Source of the DNA: Nectonema munidae
Taxonomy: Eukaryota > Nematomorpha > Nectonematoida > Nectonematidae
Assembly (NCBI GenBank): GCA_030549495.1
Contig: JAUIRK010000894.1
Span: forward strand, 930,001-994,000
DNA: 64,000 nt
Reading direction: 5' to 3'
Under the pieces are notes generated by a model. The model was not told the origin of the DNA. It made no database searches and saw only the letters and a program-made list of their open reading frames with translations. This document shows, piece by piece, positions 35,801 through 45,260 of the stretch. The stretch's first letter is position 1; each line of letters starts with the position of its first letter. Position numbers and translations under genes: made by a program.

Positions 35801-38800
35801 TATTTAATAATGTTTTGAGTTTTTTGTCGGGTAGTTAGTTTAGTTTCTTGTATGGTAATTATGTTAGTTCTTTTAACTCGAATAATTTGTTGAATATTCG
35901 GTGTTTTGTGATGCTTATTTTTGAGTTATGATTGGGTGGTTTTTTTTATTGTGTTTTGCATTAAGTAATTTTCTTTTGTCTTTGTTATAGTTGTTGAATA
36001 GGAATTTTCTTTTTACTTGTTTTGAGCATTTCCATTCAGTGTGGTATTGCTTGATATTAATTTGGCAACATTTTTGATGCAATCAATGTGGTGTAAATGA
36101 GTTGAGAAGTAAAGAAGTATGCCGGTGCATAATTTGTTTGTTTCAAGTTTCAAAAGTCGATATTTTTGGCCGTGGATTTTTTTACATGTCCCCAGATAGA
36201 AGTAGTAACAATCTGAGTCGAAAATTGTTGACTTTACAAAAATATGAGTTGTCTGTGTTTATAAATGTTTACAATACATATCTGCTAGATATTTGATAAT
36301 TAAGATATGATTAATCTGATAATTAACTGGTCAAGAAGATGAGAATATTTGGCAATAAAGAAAAATACGTTGCATAAGTTTGAAGATAATTAGATAAAAG
36401 CAAAAATTAAACAAACCTTAAGAACACTTGATTTTTGTTTTAACTCTTCAATGTTTTTTGAAGGTGTTTTGAGCATTTCTGAATAAAAAATAATTAACTT
36501 TATTAATTTTATTCATTAAATAAGCTTTTATACCAAAAACGTTTCCAAATTCTTCATGATTTTCACCTTCAATTTCTTGTAGAATTCTCTTCTTTTCTTC
36601 ACGAATTTCACTTAAAAAACTACGAATTTTTTCTTTACTGCATATAATTGAGGAATCATTAATGTCAAACTTTTCAAACTAAAAATTATTCAAAGCATAT
36701 TGTAACGTATAAATATAACTAAATGAGAAAACTTCGACAGCTTTAGGAAGGCATTTTAGTCCGACGTATATCCTTCTACTTATTTTTATTAATTTAACCC
36801 ATTTACGACCAATGTTCCTATTTTGGAACATAAGTAATTTCATCTTCGTCTGCTTTTTTCAATGACTTTGAATATAAAACGTCTGCATTTTTTTAGATAT
36901 CGTCTGCTTTGCTTGGTCTTAAATGGGTTAATTGTAGTTAAGACAGTACCATATCTCTTTAAAAATAGTAATAACTTCAGTTTTAAAATATTCTCAACAA
37001 AAAATAAAATATATCAGTATTAGCATAAGGGATAAGCAAGTATAACCTTTAATAAATCTCATGTATATTACTAATTACACATAATTAAGAAGAAAGTATA
37101 TATATATTTATATAAAAAATAAACGTTTTTAACAATAAAAACGTATATTAATGCTAGGGAAAATGCTTTATTTTTCGAACACACACAGTTCATAATCATG
37201 AAATGAAAGTGAACGAAGAAATTTAATTAAACAAATGAAAACGAAAGAAAGAATTTTTCATTTGCTTTCATTTTATGCCTATGAAAACTGTGTGTAATCG
37301 AAATAACAAATAAAGCATTTTTCAAGGCTAATTTTATATTTTTATTATTAAAAACTTTAATTATATATTATTATGTCAGCGCCTTTCTTCCTTTTTTATT
37401 TATATAATTATGAGCACAGATCACGATAAAAATGGAAATATAGCACTTTTATTTAGAAATATTTATATGATTTGAAATATTTAGGCTTTTGTCACCCATG
37501 CCCCCTGCACAGTTTAGAAATTTTTAAAATTGAACAAATGCAATTTCATTTATTTGAAACTTAATTTTTGAATAAAAATTACCCTATGTATTTATCACAG
37601 TATAGCAAAATCACTATAAGCTTAAAAGACCGTGATTAAATTTACACAGTAATATTGTGTCCTCACTATAAAGGCTGGCTGCCATGTATAATTCAACTTG
37701 TTATTGCGGATATCTTTTATTTCCTGTTGAATTAATTGATAATATAATAGATGTCGAATAATGGAACGAAAATATCAAATCTGACCAATTCCAAATATTT
37801 AAACACAACTTTTACTTTCGACTTTGATTAAAGTAGGGCCTCTCATAATTCATACAAATATTAAACTTTATATCTATATTTTAAAACACTTAAATAATTC
37901 TACTCGAACTCCTAAATTTAATTGGATGCCAACTCCGACTGTTACCTTTTCAAAATCTATGACTCGCATAATCTCCACAATCATTTGTTTTATGTGGCTT
38001 TGGATTCGAAACGCTTGGATAATAAATTAATAAATTTAGAAGAAAAATAAATGTAAAGATAATTTTTCTAAAACCTTTTTGAGAGTGAATGAATACTTGG
38101 AGACAAATTATGTTTTTTAAATCGCATAATCTTTAAAGTGAGTGATATTGTAAAACAAAAAACGTTGATATGATTAGAATGTTAACGACTAATATGTAAG
38201 CAAGTACACACAATTAGGACTTTTAATGAAATGATATCTTAATACGTGGAGACATAGTTAGATATTATATTAGTAATTAATATTTATCCCAAAATTTAAA
38301 CTTATTTAATTATTCCAAAATAATCTAATTTTTTATCTTTACACAGGTTATTTTTTAACCTTTTTCAAAATTTGTTTTCCTCATGAAATTATTCATGTTG
38401 TTTATTGTTCAATTACAAAAGGTTGTCCACCTTCATCATATAAAAGACTCCCAATTTTACGCCAAAGAAAAAAGACAGACAAATTCTAATCAAATTATGA
38501 AATTATCACGATAGGGACTAAATATTCACATATTGGCATCTGTGACAGTTTTGATAACTCTAGTCGCTTGAAAATTTTCAGATTTGATAGCTGTGTTAGT
38601 AAAATGGTAATTTTAATCTTAGTTAAAGTTTAAAGATTTTTCATTCCAGAAGGAATAACTGCTTGTTCACGGCTGAATAATTGCTCTTTGGATCACGAGT
38701 TCTTTTAGGTCGCTTCCTTCGCTCATTCTATTCTTCAAAATATTTTATAATGTGTTTTATTTTCATTTTTTTCCGATAAATATTTTATACTCAACATGAT

Positions 38801-41800
38801 TGAAAAAAGTATAAGAAGCAAATATATATATAAAATTATATTTGTACTAACGATTTTAAAAAAAAACTTTACAGAAATGATTTTTTGAAAAAATTGTTTT
38901 TAAGCATACACTTCTACCTCAATTGATCTTTCAGATATTTTAAAAGTGCAATAGCCAAAATGCAGTACAAAAATGAAAGAAGCTTAGTCGATTTGGTATA
39001 AAAAATATTTTAAATTTCAAAATATTTTTGGAATTTCATTTTTAATCAAAATTTTAATTGAGGATTTTCAATCATAAGCGATCAACAAAAAATAATAGAT
39101 ATAAAAGCATTAGCTATATAGAAATATAAATTATCAAGAGTGTATTGAATATAGACCATAAGTTATAAATTATTCAAAGATAAATTCAAAATTTCATAAA
39201 TACATAGGAATTTCATTTTGTTTAAATCTTATTTCAATGATTGTTTACTATAAAAAACCAATCTATAATGATTTTAATCAAAACAAGCTGACTTCATTTT
39301 TTGGAAATGATAAATTTGATGAAAGATTCAATACTTTTTCATGTTCTAATTACAAAAACTGGGTATAGGAATGAAATCAGCATTTTAGATTCATTATAAA
39401 AAATATATTTTATTTAAAATATCGAGATAATTTTCAGCGAAAAGCTAGATAATGGTCGATTTGATAAAAAATCTATATTTTATTTTAATTTTTAAAAACA
39501 TATTTGGAGATCATTTTAAGTCGCAAAGTGCTAATTAGATTGACACTCTATATTTTTAAGCTTTAAATACGAAAATAAAGACAAAAAAACAGAATAATTG
39601 ATTTATTATAAAAACAAAATTTAAAATTTAAAAAATATTTTAGAAAATTTTCAGACGTAAACCAATTTGATTGATACTTTAAGATATTTTCAAATCTAAA
39701 TGCGAAAACAGTATGGTCTATATATGGTAGACGGACATTTGGCCGACGGACATTTAGCCGAACAAAAATTTTGGCAAACGTACATTTGTTATTCATTACA
39801 TAATTTGTGCATAGAAGTTAATAATAAAAAACAAAAATTACGGTGCCGATTTGTAAGAACACAAGTTTACAAACTTACTGAAAGTATAACAAAGTCTACA
39901 AAAATTGTACATTTACAGGAAATGTCCATTCGGTAAATATACCTTCTGGCAAATCTCCTTAGGCGAAATGTCTGGCAACGCTATATATAGATAATAGCTT
40001 TATCTTTATGCCTCATGTTTCAAAATCACTGTTTATGTTTGCTACCTTGAATAAGAAGTTTTGAAGGAGAAGTACTGATTATCTGCGCAACTGGTCTTAA
40101 CAACTCGTGAAGAATGTATTTTCAAAATCATAAAAACCTTGCATTGCCTAAGTTGGGAAGCCCTTGTTAGTGTGTGTACAGATCAGGCGCCTATTGGTTG
40201 AAAAGCCGACTTCAAGCCTTTGTGAAGAATGTTGCTACGCATATTACATTCACTCATAGTATGTACATCGATATGTTTTCGTGATAAAACTCTAAAATTT
40301 AAACTTCAACAAGTGCCCATCGTTGTAGTGAAGGTTATGGACCATATTAGAGGGAATGTAAAAGACCTAAAACATTTTAAAATTATTTTGTGAAAAAATG
40401 GGGTGACTTCGCTGTTCTTATTTTTTTAGAAGGAAGAACGTCTATTCTCAAGTTATAAGATTCTGAATAGAGTGCTAAAACTTCGAAAGTAAATAATAAT
40501 ACTGTTGAAATAAGGTCCACTTTGGAAGAGATTTACCAAACTCTTATATTGGCGGTAATATTTAATTAGAGAATCTCACTGGGTAATATGTTAAAAAAGT
40601 TAAGAAAATTTTTTGATTTTGATGAAATTAGAAAGAAGAAATGTCACATATCTAAAAAATCGAGAAAAAAATTGAGAATAAAAACTTCATTTAATTTCTT
40701 ACATAAAGTGAGCCTTGTAAACCCTTACATCTTTTTATCCTGCGAGAAATATATGTAAATTTTCAAAATCCAACCGGCAAAAGTTGTAAATATTTGAAAT
40801 AAGCTCCTGATTAATTTCAGTTTACAACCCCTAATTTATACATATTGATAAAGGGATACGTATAGAGATGAAATCATAATTTTCTACAAGAAATAAAACG
40901 TAACACCCTACTGAAAAAATAATTCAAAAGGCATTTTAGAACAAGTTGGAAAGAGTATTATGAAAGGGGTTAATATTTTGCTTAACTTTCACAAATCTGT
41001 TTTTGCATATATAGATTAATTACCACACAATTTAATTTTAAAAACAAAAAGACTCCATTAGGTTTTTTCACTATAAGGTTTAGAAAAATCTTTAACAGTA
41101 AATAAAAAAAATAAAACTTCAAAAAGCCAAAAACTAAAAAATACCCCACAGCATCTTTGCCAGTAAAATATTGTTTAAAGAAGAAAATTTCAAGAAGGCT
41201 TATCTTTAATAAATGGAAAATATAGAAATATAAATACATACTTTTGAATTAACTTCTTCTACATCTTTAAAATCAGACCAAGATAATTCACTAAGAAATT
41301 TTTCATCTTCTTTTTCTGAAAAGGAAAATTAATATAATAAATTTTAAAAGTATAAGTTATATTTTCAATTAAATATTTGAGATTTTTTTGTTTTTATATA
41401 AGTTAATTATTTTTATACTATACATTAAAATAAACCAAATTTTTACATTTCATTTTGAAGATCCAAGATATCATGATTTCAGTTAAAATGGCATTTATAA
41501 GTGGCAAAAAAATTAACGCCTAAATATACATAAAAAAAGATAAAATCAAAGATGTATTTTCTAATATTATTAAATACTGACTATTAAATAATGATTTCTG
41601 TGAATTTATATTATTATGTGGAAATATGTAAATATACCTTAATTTTGAAATAAACATGTATATTTTTAACGAAAAATTTTAAAGCCATATAATTTTATAC
41701 TAGACTACAGAAACTGTTTAACATAGTTTATAAGGTTTAATACTCTATATCACTAAATAAGGTTGACACTCTTGAAACATTAAATGTAATACAGACAAAG

Positions 41801-42224
41801 AAAGAAATTTTTTTAAAACAAATGTTATATCTAATTATTATTTATGCAATTAATAAAAATTTATTCTTTAAGTTAATCTAAAAAATCAATACTGGCATTA
41901 TACTAAAAAATATGAGCATTTAAATTTAGTTTTATAAATTTTTTACCAAAGAGAGAAGAATATAATAGTACCCATTTTTCGTGAAAAAATACATATAAAA
42001 AGAGCTAAAGCTATATTTATATTACTAACATCATTATTCAAAAGTACAAATACATTTAAAAAAAAAGAAGTTTTTAACCTTGTGAATCAAGGGAGGATAT
42101 GTTATCTTCTTTTTCTTCATAAGAAAGATTGTCAATTACATTTTGAATTTTCAATTTCGATAAACTTGAGCAAGGTGAAGGAGTAAATTTCAAATCATCA
42201 AACATATTGTAACTTTTCCCAGGG
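26688..42224 (-). CDS. PRDM-type PR/SET-domain zinc-finger gene, seven exons, partial
   Basis: Minus-strand exons at 42224-42079, 41315-41242, 36678-36534, 36478-36417, 32294-32094, 30394-30160 and 26879-26688 join with matching phases (1, 0, 1, 0, 0, 1) and GT-AG borders, giving about 351 codons. The first ~140 residues are acidic and Ser/Lys-rich with no known domain. A PR (SET-related) domain spans exons five and six: LPxxL-like start (IPDHLKVR), GVFTTKCIELGELYGPFQG, YIDASDPNNGNWMKHVR, EQN, CIYYKVKKLIKKDEELLVNY. A C2H2 finger follows (CSQC...HKKEFH). PR domains of PRDM proteins act in nuclear transcription control, some as histone methyltransferases. The wording YIDASDPNNGNW and EELLVNY is closest, from memory, to the PRDM2/PRDM3 branch. 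The first coding exon is missing, and more zinc fingers would normally follow. Introns hold a stack of transposons. Confidence 0.78.
27309..27400 (+). repeat. diverged relative of the 7.3-kb 54-bp repeat
   Basis: TAGTTTGACAAGAT and TCTTGTCAGACTA form an imperfect palindrome. They are followed by TATTATATACTTAAATTTAA and AATCGTATAAC, which parallel the sequence after the 54-bp units at 7480 (TATTATATATTTAAATGTG, AATCGTAAAAT). Confidence 0.5.
27519..27610 (+). repeat. ~29-bp minisatellite, three to four units
   Basis: Units of the type TTTTGCAATTCCGTCGCATC alternate with ACAATTCAAACGCACCC. The open plus-strand frame here is repeat-driven. The same unit appears inverted at 28795-29040. Confidence 0.8.
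28795..29040 (-). repeat. ~29-bp minisatellite, about eight to nine units, inverted
   Basis: Units such as GATGTAATGGAATTGCAAAA (plus-strand reading) are complements of the array at 27519. The 128-codon minus-strand frame across it is an artefact of a repeat without stops. Confidence 0.85.
30160..30394 (-). CDS. PRDM-like exon 6: second half of PR domain
   Basis: Bounded by the acceptor TTTTTATTTAG and the donor ATGG-GTAAGG. Begins LKIDRDGLITYIDASD and continues through GNWMKHVR, EQNCEAV, NNCIYYKVKKLIKKDEELLV and NYSIS, the landmarks of the PR fold, then ends in a linker (KLYGKM). The canonical WYG/WY after ELLV is NY here. Phase 0 in, phase 1 out. Confidence 0.88.
30395..32093. other. PRDM-like intron between exons 5 and 6
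   Basis: 1.7 kb, AT-rich. A donor-like site on the minus strand at about 30519 follows a short open stretch (NACCYSHFCESKSLLE); it is not needed for reading phase and is treated as chance. A GC-richer patch lies at 31660-31740. Confidence 0.6.
31660..31740 (+). repeat. GC-richer patch, possible SINE head fragment
   Basis: CGGCAGTTGGTTAAAGCTG resembles a pol III A box as in tRNA-derived SINEs, preceded by a small inverted repeat (GAGGCTAGCGCCCCTTAGCC). No B box follows, so only a fragment, if a SINE at all. Confidence 0.3.
32094..32294 (-). CDS. PRDM-like exon 5: first half of PR domain
   Basis: Acceptor TTTTTTATTTTAG, donor GAA-GTAATT; 67 codons, phase 0 at both ends. Contains IPDHLKVRNTEFNG, then GVFTTKCIELGELYGPFQGI, matching the conserved start of PR domains (LPxxL, GVW-A-K-I-x-x-G-x-x-FGP-xx-G), and ends LIVAWE, where known PR domains have a tryptophan strand. 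It joins exon 6 directly. Confidence 0.88.
32380..33735 (-). mobile_element. LINE remnant, endonuclease to linker (Ingi/R1-like)
   Basis: The minus strand reads, in shifting frames, an endonuclease motif GDINAHSKPWLSP (about 33715-33677), then SPDITTI, an IIHTADKHNIPRG motif and LPGNIRIFIEQRNKIRQK (about 33260-33205). This is the order of an APE-type endonuclease and the linker before reverse transcriptase. Many stops and frame changes. The plus strand is conspicuously GT-rich because the LINE sense strand is AC-rich. Continues upstream at 35521-36090. Confidence 0.65.
33736..34192. mobile_element. foldback element with ~125-bp inverted arms
   Basis: AAATTCAGAAGTAAAATGTC at 33736 is mirrored by a complement ending ACTTCTGAATTT at 34192. 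Pairing runs for about 125 bases (33736-33860 with 34065-34192, sharing CAACTACCAACTG and GTTGCTGT), around a loop of about 200 bases with a TA run. Both arms carry AATAAA near the tips. No frame. It interrupts the LINE endonuclease just upstream of GDINAH. Confidence 0.75.
34246..35520 (+). mobile_element. hAT transposon remnant (GTF2IRD2/Charlie-like ends), 1.3 kb
   Basis: Left end CATAGGTCTCAAAATTCCGG and right end GAGGTAATTTGAGATATTATG-like sequence are imperfect inverted repeats. The subterminal blocks GGCCCAGCGGGCC and GATGCGGCCCGGCCTCCC are typical of this hAT group. It is much shorter than a complete element. Confidence 0.75.
34480..35306 (+). pseudogene. hAT transposase remnant, GTF2IRD2-like
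   Basis: Frames give VALDESTDFTETAKLAMWIR and ELLTVMPMHGQTTG, then ITTDTPSMTGKKNGLVALFQ (about 34520-34780), the catalytic-core landmarks of this hAT group (DES-D, TTDGAPxMxGxxxG). An LCSKCLKFDNVMS stretch follows. A 110-codon frame at 34974-35306 has the C-terminal dimerisation motif (FFGSTYLCEKLFSTLNFTKS). Frame changes near 34560, 34785 and before 34974, and a deletion between the two parts, leave it inactive. Confidence 0.85.
35521..36090 (-). mobile_element. LINE remnant, start of endonuclease
   Basis: The minus strand carries an RTNIITIQETKL motif (about 35865-35830), which matches the start of APE-type LINE endonucleases (x-x-I-x-x-I-Q-E-T-K-L). This is the upstream part of the LINE at 32380-33735, from which it is separated by the hAT and foldback insertions. 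Confidence 0.65.
36417..36478 (-). CDS. PRDM-like exon 4
   Basis: 62 bases between the acceptor TTTTTTATTCAG and the donor AAG-GTTTGT. Encodes (E)MLKTPSKNIEELKQKSSVLK, phase 1 in and 0 out. Separated from exon 3 by an intron of only 55 bases. Confidence 0.72.
36534..36678 (-). CDS. PRDM-like exon 3
   Basis: 145 bases from acceptor TAATTTTTAG to donor TTTTTG-GTATAA; open throughout. Encodes FEKFDINDSSIICSK and then a charged, probably helical stretch (SEIREEKKRILQEIEGE). No known domain. Phase 0 in, 1 out. Confidence 0.72.
36798..36927. mobile_element. piggyBac-type MITE, 130 bp
   Basis: TTAA at both sides (36794-36797 and 36928-36931) encloses CCCATTTACGACCAA and TTGGTCTTAAATGGG, matching inverted ends. 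Internal CGTCTGC motifs repeat. TTAA duplication and CCC/GGG tips are the signature of piggyBac-family transposition. Same length and sequence type as 52412-52541. Confidence 0.88.
38930..39715 (+). repeat. degenerate ~150-bp satellite, second locus
   Basis: Landmarks of the 5.9-6.7 kb array reappear with many changes: TCGATTTGGTATAAAAAATA, GAAATGAAATCAGCAT-like blocks, TTTTGGAGATCATTTTAAG, CAGACGTAAACCAATTTGAT. Includes the satellite-linked segment with ATAAGTTATAAATTA (about 39165). Confidence 0.65.
39726..39980. mobile_element. hAT-like MITE with GACATTT ends, 255 bp
   Basis: The left end GGTAGACGGACATTTGGCCG and the right end GGCGAAATGTCTGGCAACG are imperfect inverted repeats. The flanks are an exact 8-bp duplication, CTATATAT (39718-39725, 39981-39988). 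Terminal motif shared with the MITE at 3934-4221. Confidence 0.8.
40035..40500 (+). pseudogene. hAT transposase core fragment (ZBED5/SCAND3-like)
   Basis: Plus-strand frames give ALVSVCTDQAPIG, then AFVKNVATHITFTHSMYI and VPIVVVKVMDHIRG. In complete relatives these are VCTDGAPxMxG, VKxxAPxxxxTHCxxHRE and VVKxVNxIK: the core around the catalytic aspartate. Several stops and frame changes, and both ends missing. Probably from the same family as the fragment at 16590-17190, which covers the C-terminal end. Confidence 0.7.
41242..41315 (-). CDS. PRDM-like exon 2 of those found
   Basis: 74 bases from acceptor TTTTCCTTTTCAG to donor AAA-GTATGT. Encodes (E)KEDEKFLSELSWSDFKDVE followed by EVNSK; acidic. 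Phase 1 in, 0 out, matching both neighbours. Confidence 0.72.
41316..42078. other. PRDM-like intron between the first two exons found
   Basis: 763 bases of AT-rich intron; nothing else seen. Confidence 0.6.
42079..42224 (-). CDS. PRDM-like exon 1 of those found
   Basis: 146 bases from acceptor TTTTTTATCTTAG-like TTATCTTAAG to donor CAAG-GTTAAA; 48 codons open: PGKSYNMFDDLKFTPSP, then CSSLSKLKIQNVIDNLSYEE and KEDNISSLDSQ. Its phase (one base completing a codon) implies an earlier coding exon, unless the in-frame methionine (NMFDD) is the true start in a longer first exon. Confidence 0.68.
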
Positions 42225-42439
42225 CTTAAGATAAAAAATATATATCAAGGATTTCTTTTAAAAAAAATTACGAATTCATATTGAAATTGCAGACGAAAAA
42301 ATTGGTGCAGTTGTTAAATCAAAATTAAAAAATAAAAAGTAATATAAAATTTTTAGTTATAATTAAAACAAATTCATTCAACAAAACATTTAGGGTTTTT
42401 AAGAGTTAATTCTGAAATTTTTAAAATTTGAAAAAAAAA

Positions 42440-43190
42440 TTTACACAAACTACGATGTCGATTACGTTGCAAAATCAAAAATCTCTGATTCACAGATCAT
42501 ACCTCTATTTTTTCTACCAATCTTCACATTTACAAACACAGTAACTAACTCTACACTACTACAGTGTAAAGAATCTAGTGACTCAACGATTACATCACTT
42601 CCGACATCTATGCCATTATCACAACTCATTTTAAACAAATACTTTCACTCACTCCCACGGAACATCATTCGCTGGCTCTCATCCCATTGCCCTTATACTT
42701 CTTCAAATTCAAACTTCACGCAAACCCTTTCTGTCGTTTTATCTGTTCGTACATTGAAACACCTATACATATTCTCCTTTATTGTCCAATATTTCATTCT
42801 CACCGTCAACAACTTCTTGAAAAAAGCTGCTACTTTTTTAAAGATATTCCATCCTCTCTACATGATCTTCTACAACACCCATTAGTCATCAACATCTCTC
42901 TCTTCTCATGATAACAATCGAACCAATACTCTCTGCAAACCAAAAACTCTATACTCCACCAAATATCTAATTACAATAAGCCATTATCATCACTAACCCA
43001 TACATTCTACAAAACAGTCTAGTGTCTACAGCCATGAAAATCTTCCAAATCTTTCTTAACTATCTCAGAAAGACCCACAAAGACTAAACTCTCACTTTGA
43101 AGACTAAATTCCAGCAGACTTGCAAGCATATAAGCTCCAGCTGGAAAGTGGTTAGAAATCTCCATGCCTACCTACCTACCTACCCTATCA
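42440..43190 (+). mobile_element. LINE 3' end (Ingi/I/R1-like) with CCTA tail
   Basis: Overlapping frames at 42610-42911 give IETPIHILLYCPIF and HSHRQQLLEK after a cysteine pair, the C-C-H-C-type motif found at the end of ORF2 in I/R1/Ingi-group LINEs. The 3' region ends in a short CCTACCTACCTACC tail at about 43171-43184. Sense-strand AC richness matches the LINE at 32380-36090; it may be the same family. The frame is broken (42690-42760). Confidence 0.65.
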
Positions 43191-44285
43191 AGAATCTTAA
43201 CCCATTTTTTGACAAATTAGTTTATCAGATATGTGGAATTTTTTATTTTATTAATTTTTGCCACCATTTTATCATTCTTTTTGTATATTTTTATAATCTT
43301 TTTTTCAAATTAGAATTACCTGATTTAATTAATCAATGAAAAAGAAGAAGTCAAAGAAGAAAACTTAAAGAAAATATATACTCTATTGACAAAAATAAAG
43401 TCTTAGTTTATATATCTGCTATATCTAAATAAAAAAAATTAATGAAAGTAGATATAAATACTAATGAGTGTAATATTTTGATATCACTAAGCTTTAGTAA
43501 TTAAAATATAGAGTGTTTATGAGTGCACTTTTTTGCTTAAATTAAAAAACAAAACATTTCGAAATAGGCAGCAAGCAAGTTAATATATATAAAAATTTAT
43601 CTCTACATTTATTTTATTAATTCAAAAAAGAGAAAAAGTATTTGAAAACAAAATATTGTCTATCCTATTTAATATAAATTAAAACACGCATCAAAAACTA
43701 AAATATTTTGGTTACTAATATTTTATAAGTGTAATTTGGTGTAATGAATTATCAATGGTTTGTCCCACTTTTTGATCTTTTTGAAATTTTGTAAGATAGT
43801 GACTGAAAATTGTGAATGAATTTATTTGTAGAGATAATTTTTACATTTAAGCTATACAAATGATACAGTATATAAAAAAAGGAAGGAAATAAATTTTATA
43901 AATTTTATAAATTTTTTGGATCCAACAGGAAGACAAACTTCATTCGATGAGCACTATTAAAATTAAAAAGCTATAATTGAAGTAATTACTTGGATAGAGG
44001 ACAATTAATAAACAAGGTAAAATTAAATTACAAGGATATATAACAAATAAACGATACATAACATTCAATAATATGCTATAGTTTACGAGGAAGCGATTAT
44101 TTACAAATAATTTACATGGTTTATTATTTTGTAAATAAAAGATTTAAATTGAGGTAGTACATTAACCATAAGAAAATGTAAGAAATGTCTTCCTTTTGAA
44201 TGATAAGGGTGAATCTTTTCACACATTTTCATCTATCGTTGAGGATTCAAATTTAACAAGATAAAAACAATTTCAATAGAAAATC
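43191..44285. other. AT-rich non-coding stretch
   Basis: No gene or repeat recognised. If the PRDM-like gene starts further upstream, its first exon could lie here, but I found no supported candidate. Confidence 0.4.
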
Positions 44286-44289
44286 CAAT

Positions 44290-45260
44290 TCCCCCTTCTC
44301 TTTTAGACTTTTTAAAGAAATTAATAAGTTTCTTATTATTTTCTATTTATTCTGTACATTAATGACCTTGTGAACCATCTGCCTTATTTTTGCTCTCCCA
44401 CGGTGTATGCAGATGATGTTACTTTAACATTTATATTCTCATCCTCTGTTTCCATTAGTGATGTGAATAAAGTGTTATGTAATATATATAGCTTGTTTGT
44501 CATAACATGATGAGTCTAAATTGAGAAAAATCTATATATTTAGTCTTTACGAAAAAACGTCAATGACGTTACTTTATAAATTAGAGAGCCGAACTAAAAC
44601 GCGTTAACTGCATAAGTTATTTAGGAGTCAACTTTATGAACGATCTTTCATGGTCATTACATATAAAATCAGTAACTACTAAAGTATCTTGTCTTTCTGG
44701 TATGTTTTTTAAATTAAAAATACCTTAGAATCTAGAAAAATCCTGTATTATGCATACATATTTCCCATTATCAGATATGGTAAGGTTATCTAGGGCTCGT
44801 CCAACACTTCACTTCTGGATAAATTAAAAAAAAACTCTTAAGGTTGAAAAAATATATTTCTTCAGATTCTGCACTTAACATATATGAACTTAATGACCTG
44901 ATGCATTGTATTTTTTTACTATTGCAAAACTCACTATGCCGATTTTTCGGATCTCTTTATCACAAATGAATATCATCATTCATATGCTACCAGATCGAAA
45001 TATTTGTTATACCTTCCAAGACTAAACTTCCATTCTGACTTTTAATGACTAGTTTATAAAACAATTAATTTAATTAATTCCCTTAATATTAATCTAGACT
45101 TTAGTAATTATAGCATGTTCTAAAAACCGCTACATATTCATTAAATTTTAAAAATAATAGATGATATGTATTTGTATATAATTATATAAATATATAGTAT
45201 ATGTATATATTTACTCCTTATTATTATTATTATTATTATTATCTTCTATTCGTTTTTTTC
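44290..45260 (+). mobile_element. LINE RT fragment, decayed, with (ATT)n tail
   Basis: Frames give SPTVYADDVTLTF (about 44395-44435) with the YADD catalytic box, then a YLGVNF-like and NDLSWSLHIKS motif (about 44615-44665). This parallels residues 98-115 of the LINE frame at 21314-22162. Multiple stops and frame changes. The region ends in an (ATT)n run at 45218-45241, possibly its short-repeat tail. 5' truncated within RT. Confidence 0.65.

Larger units (their letters stand above)
32295..36416. other. PRDM-like intron between exons 4 and 5, packed with nested transposons
   Basis: 4.1 kb. A minus-strand LINE (about 32380-33735 and 35521-36090) is interrupted by a palindromic element (33736-34192) and by a hAT element (34246-35520). 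About 300 bases at each end are simple AT-rich intron. Confidence 0.75.
36679..41241. other. PRDM-like intron between exons 2 and 3
   Basis: 4.6 kb. Holds a piggyBac-type MITE (36798-36927), a degenerate ~150-bp satellite (38930-39715), a hAT-like MITE (39726-39980) and a ZBED5-like hAT transposase fragment (40035-40500). The stretches 36940-38930 and 40500-41240 are AT-rich with nothing I recognise. Confidence 0.6.
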
